In this document: positions 4,727-7,121 of the stretch, in pieces
How the letters are laid out: each line of letters opens with the position of its first letter
Numbering within the stretch: position 1 is the stretch's first letter
DNA from: Planctomycetota bacterium
GTDB lineage: Bacteria; Planctomycetota; Phycisphaerae; Phycisphaerales; UBA1924
Direction of reading: 5' to 3'
Length of the DNA stretch: 7,121 bases
Assembly: GCA_023429345.1 (NCBI GenBank)
Contig: JAEYVB010000014.1
Location: 1-7,121, forward strand
The notes under the pieces: model-generated
Databases searched by the model: none
What the model was told of the DNA's origin: nothing
What the model saw: the letters and a program-made list of their open reading frames with translations, nothing else
Translations under genes and position numbers: made by a program

Positions 4727-6898
4727 ATGAAAAACCTGGTGATTTCGGGGGTTCTGGCGATCGCGCTTGCGCAATGCGCGGCGGCTCAGACGCTGTGTCC
4801 CACGGACCTGGTTGATACCTCCTGGCGGAACGGCATTCAAGGGCCGGTTCTCAAGGCCGAAACGTGGGATCCCGATGGACCGGGGCCGGCACCCGCGCGG
4901 CTCGTGGTCTGCGGAAAGTTCGCGGCCGTGGATGGACGCCCGGCGTTGCAGGTCGCTGCCTGGGACGGCGCCGAATGGACTCCGATGGACATGCCGCAGA
5001 ACAGCTCGTACGCGTTCGACCTTGCGACGCTGAACGAGCACCTGTTTGTGGCGAAGCACGAAGGAATCCTTCGCTGGGACGAGGACCGATGGATCGAGCA
5101 CCCGCTCCCGCCCGGCGCGTGGCCCGTTCGGAACATCGCGGGCATCGGCGGGTATCTCTACCTCGCTTCGAACAGCGCTGTCCACCGATGGGACGGAGAT
5201 ATCTGGGAAACGACGGGTGTGGGAATCCTTCCGGACTCTCTCTCCGCCCTAGGTACATTCGGCGGCGCTGTGGTCGCTGGCGGGTTCGACGGCGTTTCGA
5301 TCCTGTTGAACAATGTCTGGACACCACTCGGAACTATCGATGGGTCGGTACGAGACCTGCACGAATCCGGCGGTCTGCTGTACGCCGCCGTCGTGAGTCA
5401 AAATCCCGCGCATTACGTCCAGAGCTGGGACGGCACTGATTGGCACGCCCTCGGAGTCGGACTTTTCGCAATACCGGGCAGCGGCACGCTCGTGGGCGGG
5501 CACGCCGTGGCGACCTTGAACGGGCAGGTGCACCTTGCCGGAAGGTTCTCGGTCGGCAATACGACCAACATCGCCCGCCGGACCCCGCTGGGCTGGCAGC
5601 CCGTTGATGGCGGTGTCTGGGGGCCTTCGGGGTTGATCGTGTCCATGCAGACCGCCGGTTACACGCTGCTCGAACACCGGGGCGAACTGGTGGTGGGCGG
5701 CGACTTTGGCATGGCCGGGGAGCGCGTCAGCCCCGGATTGGCCCGCTGGACGGGGGTAGCGTGGCTCAACCCCTTCGAGGGCTTCATCGCCGCCGGAGGG
5801 CATCAGCTGCTCGGCGCTAAAGAACTACAGGGTGCGCTCTTCGCATTCGGGCGGATCCGCGCCTCAGGCGACAGCGGCGTGGGCGATGGGATCACCCGAT
5901 GGAACGGGGCTGACTGGGACGCCATGCCCGGTCTCAGCAATCAGTATCCGCACTTTGGCTTCGTTCAGGACGCGATCGAGTACCACGGGGGCATCCTCGC
6001 CGGAGGCCAGTTCCAGGTTGGCGGCCAGCCCGCGAGGCTCGCCTCCTGGGGCGGTACAGAATGGTTGCTCTTCGAGCCGCAGCCGCCCGCGGCGGACATC
6101 CTGCTCCCTCACGCGCATGGTCCTATCGCCTTGCGCCGGGATGGCTACCCCACACCCGATGCACACCAACTCACTGGCGGCGAATGGGCGCCCATGCCGG
6201 GTCTGAGCGGACGGATCTTCGCCGGTGCCATTGTCAACGGCGAGGCAGTGCTGGTGGGCGAAGTGCTCGGGCAGGGCCGGGTCTGGCGGTGGAGTGGATC
6301 CGTTTGGGAGGTGCTCGCGACCGCCAATGAACGCATTTCTGCTATCGCCGAGTACGGGAGCGGATTCGTCGTCACGGGCCAGTTTTCCGAGATTGCTGGC
6401 ATCCCCGCCGATGGGATCGCCTCGTGGGGCGGGCAGTTGTGGAGCGCCCTGCCAGCGACCGTCGAGGGATTCCCTGCTCAGTTCTGGACCCCCCGCGCGG
6501 TGGGCGGCACGCTGTACGCGGCCGCGACCTTTTACGATCCCTTGATTCGCCGGGGCTACGCGCGATTCGAAGGGGGATCGGATTGGGAGGAGTTCCTGCC
6601 GGCATGGGGGAACATCCTTGGTTCGGGACGTGAGCACCTCTACTTGGACATCGTCACACCGGCCGGGGGAGCCGGCGGCTACCTGGCCGGCCTTTCGAGC
6701 TACGGGCCGGCCGCGCCCTCCTGCACCGCCGATTGCGACTGCTCAGCCTCGCTGACGCCCGCCGACCTAACCTGCTTCCTCGAGCGCTTCACCGCAGGCG
6801 ACCCGCGTGCCAACTGCGACAGAAGCGCTGCCGCTCCGGTATTGAACACCGCCGATTTTACGTGCTTCCTGCGGCTCTTCGCCGCCGGCTGCCCTTGA
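4727..6898 (+). CDS. Large secreted W-box repeat protein with GC-type dockerin-like C-terminus
   Basis: The protein is 723 residues from the ATG at 4727. GGAG (4717-4720) is 6 bases from this ATG but directly abuts the ATG at 4721, so 4727 is preferred. A Sec signal (MKNLVISGVLAIALAQCAAA) has probable cleavage after residue 20. Residues 60-625 are 13 imperfect repeats of the form '[LV]-x-G-x-F-x-x-[AG]-G ... W-x-G-x-x-W', 38 to 56 residues apart, which suggests beta-propeller-like blades. The C-terminus (666-723) has two LTCFLERF / FTCFLRLF helices and ends AAGCP, as in the Cys-rich dockerin-like tails of Phycisphaerae secreted proteins. The tail is presumably an anchoring or sorting module rather than a cellulosomal dockerin; that is inference. 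No catalytic motif is visible. Codons ending in A or T look more common here than in the neighbouring genes. Confidence 0.87.
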   Translation: MKNLVISGVLAIALAQCAAAQTLCPTDLVDTSWRNGIQGPVLKAETWDPDGPGPAPARLVVCGKFAAVDGRPALQVAAWDGAEWTPMDMPQNSSYAFDLATLNEHLFVAKHEGILRWDEDRWIEHPLPPGAWPVRNIAGIGGYLYLASNSAVHRWDGDIWETTGVGILPDSLSALGTFGGAVVAGGFDGVSILLNNVWTPLGTIDGSVRDLHESGGLLYAAVVSQNPAHYVQSWDGTDWHALGVGLFAIPGSGTLVGGHAVATLNGQVHLAGRFSVGNTTNIARRTPLGWQPVDGGVWGPSGLIVSMQTAGYTLLEHRGELVVGGDFGMAGERVSPGLARWTGVAWLNPFEGFIAAGGHQLLGAKELQGALFAFGRIRASGDSGVGDGITRWNGADWDAMPGLSNQYPHFGFVQDAIEYHGGILAGGQFQVGGQPARLASWGGTEWLLFEPQPPAADILLPHAHGPIALRRDGYPTPDAHQLTGGEWAPMPGLSGRIFAGAIVNGEAVLVGEVLGQGRVWRWSGSVWEVLATANERISAIAEYGSGFVVTGQFSEIAGIPADGIASWGGQLWSALPATVEGFPAQFWTPRAVGGTLYAAATFYDPLIRRGYARFEGGSDWEEFLPAWGNILGSGREHLYLDIVTPAGGAGGYLAGLSSYGPAAPSCTADCDCSASLTPADLTCFLERFTAGDPRANCDRSAAAPVLNTADFTCFLRLFAAGCP
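4961..6586 (+). repeat. Thirteen-fold W-box protein repeat array (coding)
   Basis: Within the large secreted protein a W-[DGNTS]-G-x-x-W box or degenerate form begins at residues 79, 117, 155, 193, 234, 285, 341, 392, 441, 482, 522, 567 and 614. Clear copies are WDGAEW, WDGDIW, WDGTDW, WNGADW, WGGTEW, WSGSVW and WGGQLW. Copies 4 (LLNNVW), 6 (RTPLGW) and 10 (LTGGEW) have lost the first Trp. The first three intervals are exactly 38 residues; later ones are 40-56. Between boxes come strands such as LVVGGDF and ILAGGQF. The array is divergent at DNA level, so it is an old duplication series. Confidence 0.85.
6722..6895 (+). other. Dockerin-like C-terminal module with degenerate calcium loops
   Basis: This codes for residues 666-723 of the large secreted protein. 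Two EF-hand-like half-repeats are visible: D669-x-D671-x-S-A-x-L-T-x-x-D680 followed by LTCFLERF, and a second half ending L706-N707-x-x-D710 followed by FTCFLRLF. The first loop keeps Asp at positions 1, 3 and 12 but has Ser-Ala instead of Asp-Gly at 5-6. The second has Ala/Pro-rich residues where the first three ligands should be. Seven Cys (666, 670, 672, 683, 697, 713, 722) suggest disulfide stabilisation in place of calcium. Confidence 0.7.
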
Positions 6899-6914
6899 AG
6901 CGCTCGGCCGTCCC

Positions 6915-6932
6915 TCGACCGCTCTCGGTCGA
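6915..6932 (+). terminator. Hairpin after the dockerin-type gene
   Basis: TCGACCG (6915-6921) and CGGTCGA (6926-6932) pair perfectly around a CTCT loop, 16 bases after the stop at 6898. No T-run follows. It may end or protect the upstream transcript before cysC, which starts 57 bases further on. Confidence 0.45.
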
Positions 6933-6989
6933 AAGGCTTGCGCCCTACCATCGCGTCCCCTTTCGCGAACCCTACCGGAGAGAGCGCTT

Positions 6990-7121
6990 ATGACCACCGC
7001 CACCCCCTCCCAGACCCCCTCCCAGCCCGTCAACAAGGCCACCAATGTCCACTGGCACGCCGGCAACCTCTCGCGGGAGGAGCGGTGGGGGGCCCTGAAG
7101 GCCACCGGGTGCACGCTGTGG
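6990..7121 (+). CDS. cysC: Adenylyl-sulfate (APS) kinase, N-terminal part
   Basis: The first 44 codons are present and the gene runs off the window. The ATG at 6990 follows GGAGAGAG (6977-6984; GGAG ends 9 bases before the start). After a Thr/Pro/Ser/Gln-rich leader (2-18), NVHWHAG (19-25), LSREER (27-32) and GCTLW (40-44) match the start of APS kinases, whose N-terminus reads roughly 'N-V-x-W-H ... [VL]-[ST]-R-E-x-R ... G-x-x-[LV]-W' just before the P-loop. The nucleotide-binding P-loop itself would begin just beyond the end of the window. APS kinase phosphorylates adenylyl sulfate to PAPS with ATP in the cytoplasm, for sulfate assimilation or sulfation. It could also be the kinase domain of a larger protein; the visible start shows no sulfurylase domain in front of it. 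Confidence 0.82.
   Translation, partial: MTTATPSQTPSQPVNKATNVHWHAGNLSREERWGALKATGCTLW

Noticed and set aside
4773..4784. Lipobox-like LAQC in the signal of the large repeat protein
   Set aside because: Gln directly before Cys is atypical for lipoproteins, and a normal signal peptidase I site (AAA, then Gln) follows four residues later.
1..7121. CRISPR arrays, tRNA or rRNA genes, insertion sequences, phage or defence genes
   Set aside because: No regularly spaced DNA repeats, no cloverleaf-like arms with CCA-type ends, no transposase or integrase motifs and no flanking inverted or target repeats were seen on either strand.

Overview
The window is a GC-rich bacterial chromosomal segment that most likely comes from a planctomycete, probably of the Phycisphaerae. 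The best taxonomic sign is the large secreted protein at 4727-6898. It combines degenerate 'W-x-G-x-x-W' repeats with a short Cys-rich, dockerin-like tail ending in Gly-Cys-Pro, an architecture I associate with that class. The other genes fit a free-living Gram-negative-type bacterium with Sec and Tat export and a flagellar regulator.

Layout from left to right: the last 29 codons of class II lysyl-tRNA synthetase (lysS, 1-90); a Sec-secreted protein of unknown function with internal beta-type repeats (217-1374); two GC-rich hairpins in tandem (1393-1471); a Tat-exported FAD-dependent amine-oxidase-family enzyme (1520-2998); a convergent gene for a secreted protein with two SPOR-like segments (3995-3072, minus strand); a divergent 289-base regulatory region with a weak FliA-like promoter candidate and a strongly foldable leader (3996-4284); a FlgM-type anti-sigma-28 factor (4285-4587) closed by a clear intrinsic terminator (4627-4649); the large repeat/dockerin-like protein (4727-6898); and the first 44 codons of a probable adenylyl-sulfate kinase (cysC, from 6990).

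The genes do not form one pathway. Most look like single transcription units, separated by hairpins or by changes of strand. Four of the seven (217-1374, 1520-2998, 3072-3995 and 4727-6898) encode exported proteins. lysS, flgM and cysC are cytoplasmic housekeeping or regulatory genes. The secreted unknown protein and the Tat oxidoreductase are adjacent on the same strand and share the start context CGAATATG, but the hairpins between them argue against a tight operon.

I find no CRISPR array, tRNA, rRNA, insertion sequence, phage gene or defence system, and no convincing new multi-gene system. The points most worth a second look are the folded flgM leader with its FliA-like promoter, the 13-fold W-box repeat protein with damaged calcium loops, and the repeat architecture of the unknown secreted protein.
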